From assembly GCA_937874755.1 (NCBI GenBank), contig CALNBC010000250.1:1-12820 (forward strand): 12,820 bases of DNA. Reading direction: 5' to 3'. Made by a program: the position numbers and the translations under genes. Every line of letters starts with the position of its first letter. Positions within the stretch are counted from its first letter, which is position 1. The notes under the pieces were generated by a model. The model had not been told where the DNA came from, did no database searches, and saw only the letters and a program-made list of their open reading frames with translations. Source of the stretch: an uncultured Clostridia bacterium. GTDB lineage: Bacteria > Bacillota > Clostridia > Christensenellales > CALWSW01. Positions 1-6,585 of the stretch are shown piece by piece.

Positions 1-1
1 G

Positions 2-307
2 GTAAACGGTCCGCATCCGGACAGGGGCGCCGCGCACATACTCAATATCTCCTTCCTTGGCGTGCGCGGCGAAGTGCTGCTGCATTCCTTAGAGAACAAG
101 GGTATACTGGTTAGCACAGGCTCGGCGTGCTCCTCCCACAAAAAGGGGAAGAACAGGGTGCTCGCGGCGATAGGCGTCGAGGGCGAGCGGGCAGAAGGCG
201 CGATTCGCTTCAGCTTCAGCGCGGATAACACCGAAAGGGAAATCCAGATAACCGCGGAAACCACCGCAGCCCTCGTGCGCGAGCTCAGAAGATTCAGGCG
301 AAGATAG
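2..307 (+). CDS. Cysteine desulfurase, C-terminal part (NifS/IscS-like), 5' end outside window
   Basis: This is the last 101 codons of a PLP-dependent cysteine desulfurase, which takes sulfur from L-cysteine and carries it as a persulfide on an active-site cysteine. The reading frame is open from the window edge and ends at TAG 305-307. The segment STGSACSSHKKGKNRVL contains the mobile-loop cysteine (SACSS), and GAIRFSFSADNT is the conserved C-terminal strand of the family. Usual family length is about 380-400 residues, so roughly three quarters of the protein lies upstream. The next gene is thiI, 106 bp away on the same strand. The same pairing is known in Bacillus (nifZ-thiI), where a dedicated desulfurase feeds ThiI, so this one probably supplies the persulfide for tRNA 4-thiouridine rather than bulk Fe-S assembly. 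The family call is firm. The partner assignment is inferred from position. Confidence 0.93.
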   Translation, partial: VNGPHPDRGAAHILNISFLGVRGEVLLHSLENKGILVSTGSACSSHKKGKNRVLAAIGVEGERAEGAIRFSFSADNTEREIQITAETTAALVRELRRFRRR

Positions 308-413
308 CGTATCTTGCGCTATAATATATAAATAATAATCCGCTTACACCTATTAAAAATAAAGGGTGCGGGCGGAAATCACAAGCCAGTAACTGGAGAA
401 ATGGCGGAAACAC
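308..413 (+). other. Short spacer between the desulfurase gene and thiI
   Basis: These 106 bp are A/T-rich at first (TATAAT at 320-325), then G-rich near the thiI ribosome site. No terminator hairpin is visible and no -35 stands 16-18 bp before the TATAAT, so co-transcription of the two genes is most likely. Confidence 0.4.
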
Positions 414-1589
414 ATGCGCGACGTACTGCTGATAAGATACGGAGAGGTGCACCTTAAGGGGCAAAACCGCAGCTATTTCATGCGGCTGTTAAAAGAAGAC
501 ATACAACATGCCCTGTCCGATATGGGAGCGACTATCACTTCGGGGCAGGGGCGCTTTTATGCGTCCGGTTACCCCAAAGACAGGGAGGACGAAGCGGTAA
601 GCCGCATAGCAAAGATATTCGGACTCCACTCCGTCAGCCGGGCGAGGGAGGTCGAAAAGGCTTGGGAAGCTATTTGCGAAGCCGCAAAGGAACTTATGAA
701 ACAAGAACTCGTTTCTCGGGGGGGAAGCTGCACCTTCAAGGTGTTTTCCCGAAGGGCGGACAAAACCTTCCCCATGGACTCGATGACCATAGCGAGGGAG
801 CTCGGGCACGTACTGCTCGAGGAGTTCTCCAACCTCAAGGTGGATGTCAATTCCCCCGAGGTGCCCCTTTCGGTGGAAATACGCGAACACGCCTACGTTT
901 ATTCAGGCGAGGTGCTGGGCGCGGGCGGCATGCCCGCAGGCAGCAACGGGAGAGCCGCGCTGCTGCTTTCCGGCGGGATAGACAGCCCGGTCGCGGGATA
1001 CATGGTGATGAAGCGCGGCGTGGACTTGCACTGCATTCATTTTCACTCCTTCCCGTATACCAGCGAGAGGGCAAAGGACAAGGTAATTGCCCTCGCAAAG
1101 CTGCTCGCGGGGTACGGCGGCAGCGTAGTCATGCACGTCGTCCATTTTACCGACGTTCAGATGGCTATTTACGAAAAATGCCCGGACAACGAAACCACGA
1201 TACTGCTGCGTCGGGCGATGATGGCAATCGCCGAGAGAATCGCCGCAAAGAACGGTTGCAAGGCGCTGGTTACGGGCGAAGCCATAGGGCAGGTCGCAAG
1301 CCAGACCATGGAAAGCCTGGTGGTGACGGACAACGCCGTGACTATGCCTGTATTCCGCCCCTGTATTGGCATGGACAAGGTCGAAATAATGGATTACGCT
1401 AAGCGCATAGGCACTTACGAAACTTCGATACTCCCCTACGAGGACTGCTGCACGATATTCACCCCCAAGCACCCCGTTACCAAGCCCAAGCTCGAAAACA
1501 TCAAAAAGAGCGAAGCCAAGCTCGAGAATTATGAAGAACTGCTCAATGGCGCCATAGAAAGGACGGAGACCTTCGTGGTCACACCGTAG
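414..1589 (+). CDS. thiI: tRNA 4-thiouridine synthase / sulfurtransferase ThiI
   Basis: ThiI adenylates uridine 8 of tRNA with ATP and replaces its oxygen with sulfur, giving 4-thiouridine; in many bacteria it also donates sulfur for the thiamine thiazole ring. The protein has 391 residues. The N-terminal ferredoxin-like part opens with LIRYGEVHLKGQNR, followed by a THUMP domain (about residues 61-165). The PP-loop ATPase motif SGGIDSP is at residues 186-192, GEAIGQVASQT at 288-298, and YEDCCTIF at 342-349 carries the probable catalytic cysteines (Cys345/346). It ends soon after, so it lacks the C-terminal rhodanese domain of the roughly 480-residue E. coli enzyme, as Bacillus ThiI does. Sulfur must then come directly from a desulfurase, consistent with the gene just upstream. 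The ATG at 414 matches the family N-terminus and has a modest GGCGGA-type ribosome site. An intrinsic terminator follows. Confidence 0.97.
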   Translation: MRDVLLIRYGEVHLKGQNRSYFMRLLKEDIQHALSDMGATITSGQGRFYASGYPKDREDEAVSRIAKIFGLHSVSRAREVEKAWEAICEAAKELMKQELVSRGGSCTFKVFSRRADKTFPMDSMTIARELGHVLLEEFSNLKVDVNSPEVPLSVEIREHAYVYSGEVLGAGGMPAGSNGRAALLLSGGIDSPVAGYMVMKRGVDLHCIHFHSFPYTSERAKDKVIALAKLLAGYGGSVVMHVVHFTDVQMAIYEKCPDNETTILLRRAMMAIAERIAAKNGCKALVTGEAIGQVASQTMESLVVTDNAVTMPVFRPCIGMDKVEIMDYAKRIGTYETSILPYEDCCTIFTPKHPVTKPKLENIKKSEAKLENYEELLNGAIERTETFVVTP

Positions 1590-1604
1590 CTGATTTACCC
1601 GTTC

Positions 1605-1633
1605 AGCCCCCGCTTAAATGCCGGGGGTTTTTT
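1605..1633 (+). terminator. Intrinsic terminator after thiI
   Basis: A CCCCCG arm (1607-1612) pairs perfectly with CGGGGG (1622-1627) around a 9-nt loop and is followed by six T (1628-1633). It lies 18 nt past the thiI stop, closing the desulfurase-thiI unit. Confidence 0.9.
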
Positions 1634-1648
1634 ATTTGCAATGCGCGA

Positions 1649-1677
1649 TTGACAGGTCATCGGGTTTTATATATAGT
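1649..1677 (+). promoter_or_regulatory. Sigma-70/sigma-A-type promoter for the MFS gene
   Basis: The -35 box TTGACA (1649-1654) is a perfect consensus match. It is separated by 17 bp from TATAGT (1672-1677), which has one mismatch. The predicted start is near 1684, giving a leader of about 57 nt. It sits just after the thiI terminator, so the transporter is an independent transcription unit. Confidence 0.85.
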
Positions 1678-1740
1678 GAACGCCATATACGATTTCCGGC
1701 TTATATTTATTCATTTAATTAGGATGGGGGAAGGCTTACC

Positions 1741-2937
1741 ATGATGAAGACAACCGTCAAAAACAGGTACGTTATACTCGGTTTGGGGATGCTTATGCAG
1801 GTTTGCGCAGGTATCCTCTACATGTGGAGCGTGTTCAAGGGACCGGTCAGCGAACACCTTGCCTGGAGCGATACCGGCGCCGCAATAACGTCCTCCGTAA
1901 TGCTCGCGGCATTTGTGCTGGGCATCCTCATAGGCGGGCGCGTGCAGGACAAGCACAGCCCTAGGCCCGTCGCCCTTGCGGGCAGCATACTACTCGGCGC
2001 GGGTATGATACTCAGCGCCTTCGTCCCCAAGACCGCCCCTTGGCTGATTTATGTCACCTATGGCGCAGTGGGCGGCTTCGGCGTAGGCTGTGTCTACACC
2101 GCAACAGTCGCCGTAGTGCAGAAATGGTTCCCCGACAAGCGCGGCCTAGCCACGGGCATGATGGTTAGCGCGTTCGGCTTCTCGCTGGTGCTGTTTGCGC
2201 CCATTACCAAGCTGTTGCTCGCAAACTGGGGGGTGCCCGGAACATTCCTGTTCCTGGGGATTCTGTTCCTTGTTATCTGCTCGGTCTGCTCACTTTTCCT
2301 TTCCAACCCCGAGGCGACGGGCAAGGCGGGCGCTGCGGCGGGTGGGCAAAAGCAGTACACCACCGCGGAAATGCTCAAGACCAAAGAGTTTTATCTGCTG
2401 GCTTTTTCTATGTTCTTCTTGTTGCCGGCGTACTTCATACTCAACCCGCTGTTCGTCTCTTTAGGAATGGAGCGCGGTCTTTCGGAAAGCGCGGCGTCCT
2501 TCGGCGTAATGCTCACAGGCATCGCCAGCGCGAGTGGGCGGCTGCTGTCGTCCTGGTTCTCCGATTACGCCGGCAGGAAGGCGGCAATCATAGCGCTTGC
2601 CGCTATAACATTTGTCGCGGCGCTGGGCATGATTTGGGCGCAGGATGTCATGTTTCTCGTATGCATCGCCGCCATCGCATTCTGCTTCGGCGGCTCGGCG
2701 AGCGTCTACGCGGCGACGACGGCTGACCTTTTCGGCACCAAGCACAACGGCTTCAACTTCGGCTGCGTGATGGTGGGCTTCGGCGTTTCCGCTCTGGTGT
2801 TCCAGATAGTATCGAACGCGCTGTCGTCCGCCGGGGCGTACACCTATTCCTTCGTGCTCGCCGCCGCCTGTTGCGTGATTACTCTCATACTGGTCGCATT
2901 CTTGAAAATACCCAAAAAGGCGAAGGCTAGGGCGTAA
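1741..2937 (+). CDS. MFS transporter, oxalate/formate antiporter (OFA)-like family
   Basis: This is an integral membrane carrier of the major facilitator superfamily, 398 residues, with about 12 hydrophobic segments. Typical MFS signatures are present: GGRVQDKHSPRPV after TM2 (motif A, residues 65-77), the related SDYAGRK in the second half (274-280), and WFPDKRGLATG (129-139) in the central loop. WFPDKRGLATG, LYMWSVFKGP and DLFGTKHNGFNFG are typical of the OFA subfamily, which includes OxlT and many uncharacterised anion or monocarboxylate exchangers. The substrate cannot be read from sequence, and oxalate/formate is only the family name. A linker of about 30 residues rich in Gly/Ala/Lys separates the two six-helix halves. 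ATG 1741 is chosen for its GGGGGAAGG ribosome site (1726-1734); the neighbouring ATG 1744 is also possible. The gene is monocistronic, with its own promoter and terminator. Confidence 0.9.
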   Translation: MMKTTVKNRYVILGLGMLMQVCAGILYMWSVFKGPVSEHLAWSDTGAAITSSVMLAAFVLGILIGGRVQDKHSPRPVALAGSILLGAGMILSAFVPKTAPWLIYVTYGAVGGFGVGCVYTATVAVVQKWFPDKRGLATGMMVSAFGFSLVLFAPITKLLLANWGVPGTFLFLGILFLVICSVCSLFLSNPEATGKAGAAAGGQKQYTTAEMLKTKEFYLLAFSMFFLLPAYFILNPLFVSLGMERGLSESAASFGVMLTGIASASGRLLSSWFSDYAGRKAAIIALAAITFVAALGMIWAQDVMFLVCIAAIAFCFGGSASVYAATTADLFGTKHNGFNFGCVMVGFGVSALVFQIVSNALSSAGAYTYSFVLAAACCVITLILVAFLKIPKKAKARA

Positions 2938-2956
2938 GTCAACCGCCGCTATATGC

Positions 2957-2991
2957 AAAAGCATCCGTTCATCAAGAATCGGATGCTTTTT
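2957..2991. terminator. Bidirectional intrinsic terminator between the MFS and PBP genes
   Basis: An 11-bp perfect stem is formed by AAAAGCATCCG (2957-2967) and CGGATGCTTTT (2980-2990) around a 12-nt loop. The T run ends the + strand copy at 2991, and the A run at 2957-2960 gives a U tract on the - strand. It lies 19 bp past the transporter stop and 14 bp past the PBP stop (3006), so one hairpin can end both convergent genes. Confidence 0.88.
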
Positions 2992-3005
2992 GGCGCTTTG
3001 CAGCG

Positions 3006-5465
3006 CTACTCCCCCGAATACCATATCACCGGGTCTTCGGTTTCGCCTTGTACATCATCCTGAACGTCCTCCAGCCTTTCGTCGCCGGTGCTGCCGACGC
3101 TCTGCGCATTTGCGGGGCTTTCGACGTAGAAGCTGCACCTCGCGGTGGCGGGGCCCGTGACCTCCTCGCCCACGACGGTCAACTCCGGGTGGACGGGCAG
3201 CACGTAGTATTCGTATAACGTTTCGTATTCGGCGGATTTGTCTTTGTAGGTTATATCCCCGGTATCCCCGGCAAATTCGCCCAGCATAGAAGTTCCTCCG
3301 CTCGAATCAGTGCGGTAGAGCCTGTACAGTATAAATTTTTCCACAGGCGAAAAAGAGAGCACAGGCTTTCCGTCGCTGGCGGCGATAGCGGTAAGCCCGC
3401 CGGGGGGCGAAGGCACAACCCAGTAGTCCGTACTTTGGGTCGGCGTGGTGGAACCGGAAAAGTACTCGTAAAAGGCGTCCTGTGCGGGAGTCAGGGCGTT
3501 CGCCAGGGTGAGCCTGTGCTCGACCTCGAGTGTGGCGGCGTCCAGCCGCACTCGGTTGATGCTCTTCGGCTGTTCAAAGTCCGGCGCGCCTTCGCCGTTT
3601 GGGTATTTTGAATCGAACACGCGGGCGAGTATCGCCGCGGGGTATGTGCCGCCCGTCGCGTCTTCGGGCAGGCTGTGCTCCGAATCGGTGCTGTCGAAAC
3701 CTATCCATACCGTAGCGACGAGTTCGTTGTTGTACGCCGCCATCCAGGCGTCCTTGTTTCCGTTGGTCTCCGCAAGCCCTGTGGTGCCCGTCTTGCCCGC
3801 AAGGGGTATGCCCGTATTCAGCCGCCTGCCTGTCCCCGAAGTGATGCAGGAGTTCAGCATGCTCGTCATGATGAACGCCGTGTCCTCGGACATAACGCGT
3901 TCCCCCATATTTACTTGCTCGTAGAGCACGTTGCCCTCGCTGTCCGTTATCTTGCGCACGCAGGCGGAGTCCCTGTACGTTCCGCCCGAGGCGAAAGCTG
4001 CGTATGCGCCGCAGAGCATCTTGGGCGATACTCCATAGGTGAATCCGCCGAGGGCGAGAGAAAGGCTTGTATCGCGCTCGTCGAACACTATGCCCAGCCT
4101 GGAGGCAAAGCTCTTCCCCGAATAAACGCCGATGTTCGAAAGCAACCGCACAGCAGGCACGTTGAGCGAGCGCGTCACCGCCTGCCTCATGGTTACGTAG
4201 CCGCTGTATTTGTCGCCGGAATTCCTGGGGGAATAACCGTTGAAGTCCGTCTTTTCATCCAGCAGGAGGGAGGCGGCAGTGTAACCGTAATTCTCGAGTG
4301 CGGGGGCGTACACTAAAATCGGCTTTATGGCGGAGCCGGGCTGCCGCTTTATGTCCGTAGCTCTGTTAAGCCCTCGACGCACTTCGTAGGAGCGTCCGCC
4401 CACCATAGCGGTTATGCCAAAAGAGCGCGGGTCTATGGTCACGATGGCGCCCTCCACGCGTTCGCCGTCCGCCGCATCCGCGGGGAAGAGCGACGGGTCC
4501 GCCATTATGTCCTCGCAGGATTGTTGAAGGTTGGTGTCTAGGTAAGTGTATATCCTGTACCCGCCGGAAAGCAGCCGCTCCTGGTCTATATCGAGTATGC
4601 TCTTGGCTTCGTCCATGGCTGTTTCTACATAATAACCGTGTGGATATATGCCGCCCTTTTTCTCGTTGAGCACGAGTTCTTCAGCCTTGGCGGCCTCGCA
4701 GGCCTCCTTGGAGATAAAGTTGTTCTCATGCATTAGGTCGAGTATAAGATTCCTGCGCGATACCGATGCCTCGGGGTTTAGATGGGGTGCGTAATACGAA
4801 GGGGATTTAACTATCCCCGCGAGCAGCGCGCCCTCGGCGAGCGTCAAATCGGAGACGTTCTTCGAAAAATACCTCTGGGAAGCCGCCTCGATGCCATAAG
4901 CCCCGCCGCCGAAATACACGTAGTTGAGGTACATCTCGAGTATTTCATCCTTGGAGAACTTCTGCTCTAGCTGTATGGCGAGTATCGCTTCCTGTATTTT
5001 CCTCGCGAATGTCTTTTCGCTCGTCAGGTGGCTTAGTTTTATTAGCTGCTGGGTTAGGGTGCTTGCGCCCTGGTCGAGGTTGCCCGCCTTTATGTCCGCA
5101 ATAAGCGCGCCCACTATGCGGCGCAGATCAACCCCGTTGTGGCTGTAAAAGCGCACGTCCTCCACCGCGATTACAGCATTTCGCACGTAGAGCGGAACGT
5201 CCCGCAGAGTCACGTTAGTCCTGTCCTCGCTGCCGTGTACGCCGGCGATGACCGCGTCCTCCCCGTCGTAGAGGAATAGCGTCTGGCTGGCGGAGGTTAT
5301 CTTTTCCACGTCCAGCTCAGTCATGCCATAAAGCCCCATGACCCAAACGGCACCCACGAGCAAAAACACTGTTGTCAAAAGCAGCGCGATTGCCGCAATC
5401 CATTTTAGCGCACTCCCAACAGGGGTGCGCTTTTTTGTTGTTCTTTCCTTTTTTCCTGCGCTCAA
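3006..5465 (-). CDS. Class A penicillin-binding protein (PBP1A type), glycosyltransferase plus transpeptidase, with FN3-like tail
   Basis: This bifunctional peptidoglycan synthase polymerises lipid II and crosslinks the peptides outside the membrane. In the 819-residue product, a Lys/Arg-rich cytoplasmic start precedes one membrane helix (about 21-45). The GT51 domain shows VEDVRFYSHNG (catalytic Glu102), QGASTLTQQL (132-141), KIQEAILAIQLE (second Glu159) and EMYLNYVYFGGGAYGIEAAS. The transpeptidase has all three motifs: SAIK (Ser378 nucleophile, Lys381), SLN (433-435) and KTG (558-560). From about residue 685 there is a domain resembling fibronectin type III (PSPPGGLTA..., YRLYRTD..., YEYYVLPV), then an acidic tail of about 35 residues. 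The start is TTG at 5465-5463, because GGAGG (5475-5471) lies 5 nt upstream. A TTG at 5486 in the same frame would put this ribosome site inside the gene. The gene is divergent from spoIIA and probably monocistronic. A sporulation role is possible from context but not shown. Confidence 0.95.
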   Translation of the reverse strand: MSAGKKERTTKKRTPVGSALKWIAAIALLLTTVFLLVGAVWVMGLYGMTELDVEKITSASQTLFLYDGEDAVIAGVHGSEDRTNVTLRDVPLYVRNAVIAVEDVRFYSHNGVDLRRIVGALIADIKAGNLDQGASTLTQQLIKLSHLTSEKTFARKIQEAILAIQLEQKFSKDEILEMYLNYVYFGGGAYGIEAASQRYFSKNVSDLTLAEGALLAGIVKSPSYYAPHLNPEASVSRRNLILDLMHENNFISKEACEAAKAEELVLNEKKGGIYPHGYYVETAMDEAKSILDIDQERLLSGGYRIYTYLDTNLQQSCEDIMADPSLFPADAADGERVEGAIVTIDPRSFGITAMVGGRSYEVRRGLNRATDIKRQPGSAIKPILVYAPALENYGYTAASLLLDEKTDFNGYSPRNSGDKYSGYVTMRQAVTRSLNVPAVRLLSNIGVYSGKSFASRLGIVFDERDTSLSLALGGFTYGVSPKMLCGAYAAFASGGTYRDSACVRKITDSEGNVLYEQVNMGERVMSEDTAFIMTSMLNSCITSGTGRRLNTGIPLAGKTGTTGLAETNGNKDAWMAAYNNELVATVWIGFDSTDSEHSLPEDATGGTYPAAILARVFDSKYPNGEGAPDFEQPKSINRVRLDAATLEVEHRLTLANALTPAQDAFYEYFSGSTTPTQSTDYWVVPSPPGGLTAIAASDGKPVLSFSPVEKFILYRLYRTDSSGGTSMLGEFAGDTGDITYKDKSAEYETLYEYYVLPVHPELTVVGEEVTGPATARCSFYVESPANAQSVGSTGDERLEDVQDDVQGETEDPVIWYSGE

Positions 5466-5518
5466 AATGACCTCCAAAACGGGCAACAGCCGTTATAAAT
5501 CATGCCCATAGGCGGCAT

Positions 5519-5546
5519 ATTTTAAGCAGCGGGGCAAAAACGACAA
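5519..5546 (-). promoter_or_regulatory. Possible promoter of the PBP gene
   Basis: Read on the - strand, TTGTCG (5546-5541) and TAAAAT (5524-5519) are separated by 16 bp and match the sigma-A consensus at 4/6 and 5/6. This gives a leader of about 45-50 nt before the TTG start. It is the best candidate seen upstream of the PBP gene. Its -35 falls inside a Spo0A-box-like sequence. Confidence 0.4.
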
Positions 5547-5547
5547 A
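5539..5547. promoter_or_regulatory. Spo0A-box-like site, distal
   Basis: AACGACAAA matches the inverted 0A box TTCGACAAA at 7 of 9 positions, including the CGACA core. It starts 52 bp (about five helical turns) upstream of the perfect box at 5591-5599, so both would face the same side of the DNA. It also covers the likely -35 of the divergent PBP gene. Confidence 0.45.
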
Positions 5548-5586
5548 GAAGGTTTAAACTATCCAAAACTTGGCGAATATCGCAAT

Positions 5587-5612
5587 AGGATTCGACAAAG
5601 CGATTGGTGAAT
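5587..5612 (+). promoter_or_regulatory. Sigma-H-type promoter of the spoIIA operon
   Basis: AGGATTC (5587-5593), a 12-bp spacer, then GGTGAAT (5606-5612) fits the Bacillus sigma-H consensus RnAGGAwWW-N11/12-RnnGAAT with one mismatch. The predicted start is near 5620, about 25 nt before the spoIIAA ATG. In Bacillus the spoIIA operon is transcribed by sigma-H holoenzyme with Spo0A~P, so both motif and context agree. Confidence 0.75.
5591..5599. promoter_or_regulatory. Spo0A box (perfect match)
   Basis: TTCGACAAA is the exact reverse complement of the 0A-box consensus TTTGTCGAA. It overlaps the 3' end of the sigma-H -35 element, a suitable place for Spo0A~P to act on RNA polymerase at spoIIA. 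Confidence 0.75.
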
Positions 5613-5646
5613 TAAATTGATTGCGACACAAGGCAAGGAGGAAACG

Positions 5647-5952
5647 ATGAGAGCGACATGCAAAAGAAAAGGCGACACGATGACCGTGTCGCTGTCAGGC
5701 GAATTGGACCAACACGGCGCGGCTGCTGTGCAGGACAAGCTAAAGGCTTGTGCAGAGGATGAAGCGGTCAAAAAGCTGGTGGTGGATATGTCCAAGGTAG
5801 TTTTTATGGATAGCTCGGGCATCGGAGCGCTCCTGGGCAGATACAGAACGATGAGCGAGAAAAAGGGTTCGATGGTGCTTAAAAACCCGAGCGACCAGAT
5901 AAACAAGTTATTGCGCATGGCCGGAATGGCCAAGCTTGTCGAAAAAAATTGA
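5647..5952 (+). CDS. spoIIAA: Anti-anti-sigma-F factor SpoIIAA
   Basis: SpoIIAA is a STAS-domain protein that frees sigma-F by binding SpoIIAB. SpoIIAB phosphorylates it, and in Bacillus the phosphatase SpoIIE restores it in the forespore. The product has 101 residues. SLSGELDQHGAA (15-26) matches the start of the STAS fold, and FMDSSGIGALLGRY (53-66) contains the phosphorylated serine. Ser56 aligns with Ser58 of B. subtilis. The ATG at 5647 is chosen because AAGGAGG (5635-5641) sits 5 nt before it; an upstream TTG at 5617 in the same frame would bury this site. The protein is about 15 residues shorter at the C-terminus than B. subtilis SpoIIAA. It is the first gene of the operon, with 20 bp to spoIIAB. 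Confidence 0.96.
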   Translation: MRATCKRKGDTMTVSLSGELDQHGAAAVQDKLKACAEDEAVKKLVVDMSKVVFMDSSGIGALLGRYRTMSEKKGSMVLKNPSDQINKLLRMAGMAKLVEKN

Positions 5953-5972
5953 GCGCGACCGGAGGAGGAAAT

Positions 5973-6416
5973 ATGGAAAACAGCATGACCATGCGCTTTT
6001 TAGCGCTTTCGGGGAACGAGAGCTTCGCGCGCGCTGTCGCGAGCGCTTTTTTTGCGCAGCTAGACCCGACGATGGCTGAACTTGCGGATCTCAAGACCGC
6101 GGTCAGCGAAGCGGTGACTAACTGCGTCGTTCACGCCTACGGCGACGATGCGCCTTCGAACTACATAACGATGGCGATGACTCTCAAAGACAATGTAGCG
6201 ACGGTGGTAATAGAGGATACCGGGCGCGGGATTGCCGACGTCGAGCAGGCGAAGCAGCCCTTTTTTACATCGGCTCCCGAACTTGAACGCTCTGGAATGG
6301 GATTCTCCGTAATGGAGGCGTTTATGGATTCGCTGACCGTCGAGTCAACAGTGGGCAAGGGCACCAGGGTGACTATGGCAAAGCGCGTGGGTGGCAAAAA
6401 TGACGAACGCGAATAA
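5973..6416 (+). CDS. spoIIAB: Anti-sigma-F factor and serine kinase SpoIIAB
   Basis: SpoIIAB binds and silences sigma-F, and with ATP it phosphorylates SpoIIAA. It is a GHKL-type ATPase of 147 residues. NESFAR (15-20) aligns exactly with the B. subtilis segment in which Glu16 and Arg20 contact sigma-F and SpoIIAA. The N-box is SEAVTNCVVHAYG (45-57), the G1 box EDTGRGI (81-87), and the ATP-lid region QPFFTSAPELERSGMGFSV (95-113) is nearly that of Bacillus. ATG 5973 has GGAGGAGGAA (5961-5970) just upstream; an in-frame TTG at 5949 is unlikely. The end of the gene overlaps the following small ORF by 17 nt. Confidence 0.97.
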   Translation: MENSMTMRFLALSGNESFARAVASAFFAQLDPTMAELADLKTAVSEAVTNCVVHAYGDDAPSNYITMAMTLKDNVATVVIEDTGRGIADVEQAKQPFFTSAPELERSGMGFSVMEAFMDSLTVESTVGKGTRVTMAKRVGGKNDERE

Positions 6417-6585
6417 ACGAGAAGAGCTGGTCATCATAGACAATTGGGAAGCGATATTCTCGGAGCACTCGCTGCTGCCCGAGGACGCATTGTTCGACTC
6501 GGAAGACAAAACCCCCGAAATTCAGACCTGGGTCAGGGTATACCCCGCCGAGACCTCGGTCAAGAAGGGTAACAAGCGCCCTTGA
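6400..6585 (+). CDS. Small unrecognised protein encoded between spoIIAB and sigF
   Basis: This 61-codon frame starts inside the end of spoIIAB (17-nt overlap) and its stop TGA (6583-6585) overlaps the TTG start of sigF. I do not recognise a family. The product is mainly acidic in the middle (LPEDALFDSEDKTPE, residues 26-40), with hydrophobic patches ELVIIDNWEAIF (9-20) and IQTWVRVYPAE (41-51), then a basic tail KKGNKRP. It has no transmembrane segment and no cysteine. ATG 6400 is preferred over GTG 6391 because a weak GGGTGG lies before it. In most spoIIA operons sigF follows spoIIAB directly. Without this frame there would be a 165-bp gap holding no other feature, which favours a real, translated gene. 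A sigma-F-related role is only positional inference. Confidence 0.6.
   Translation: MTNANKREELVIIDNWEAIFSEHSLLPEDALFDSEDKTPEIQTWVRVYPAETSVKKGNKRP

Noticed and set aside
320..325. Promoter for thiI at a perfect TATAAT
   Set aside because: There is no -35-like hexamer at 16-18 bp and no TG extension; the stretch is simply A/T-rich.
662..1402. 246-codon + strand frame inside thiI
   Set aside because: It is an alternative frame of thiI, very Arg-rich, without similarity to any family known to me.
5949..5972. TTG 5949 as start of spoIIAB
   Set aside because: It would place the strong GGAGGAGGAA site inside the gene, while ATG 5973 sits correctly after it and aligns with the Bacillus N-terminus.
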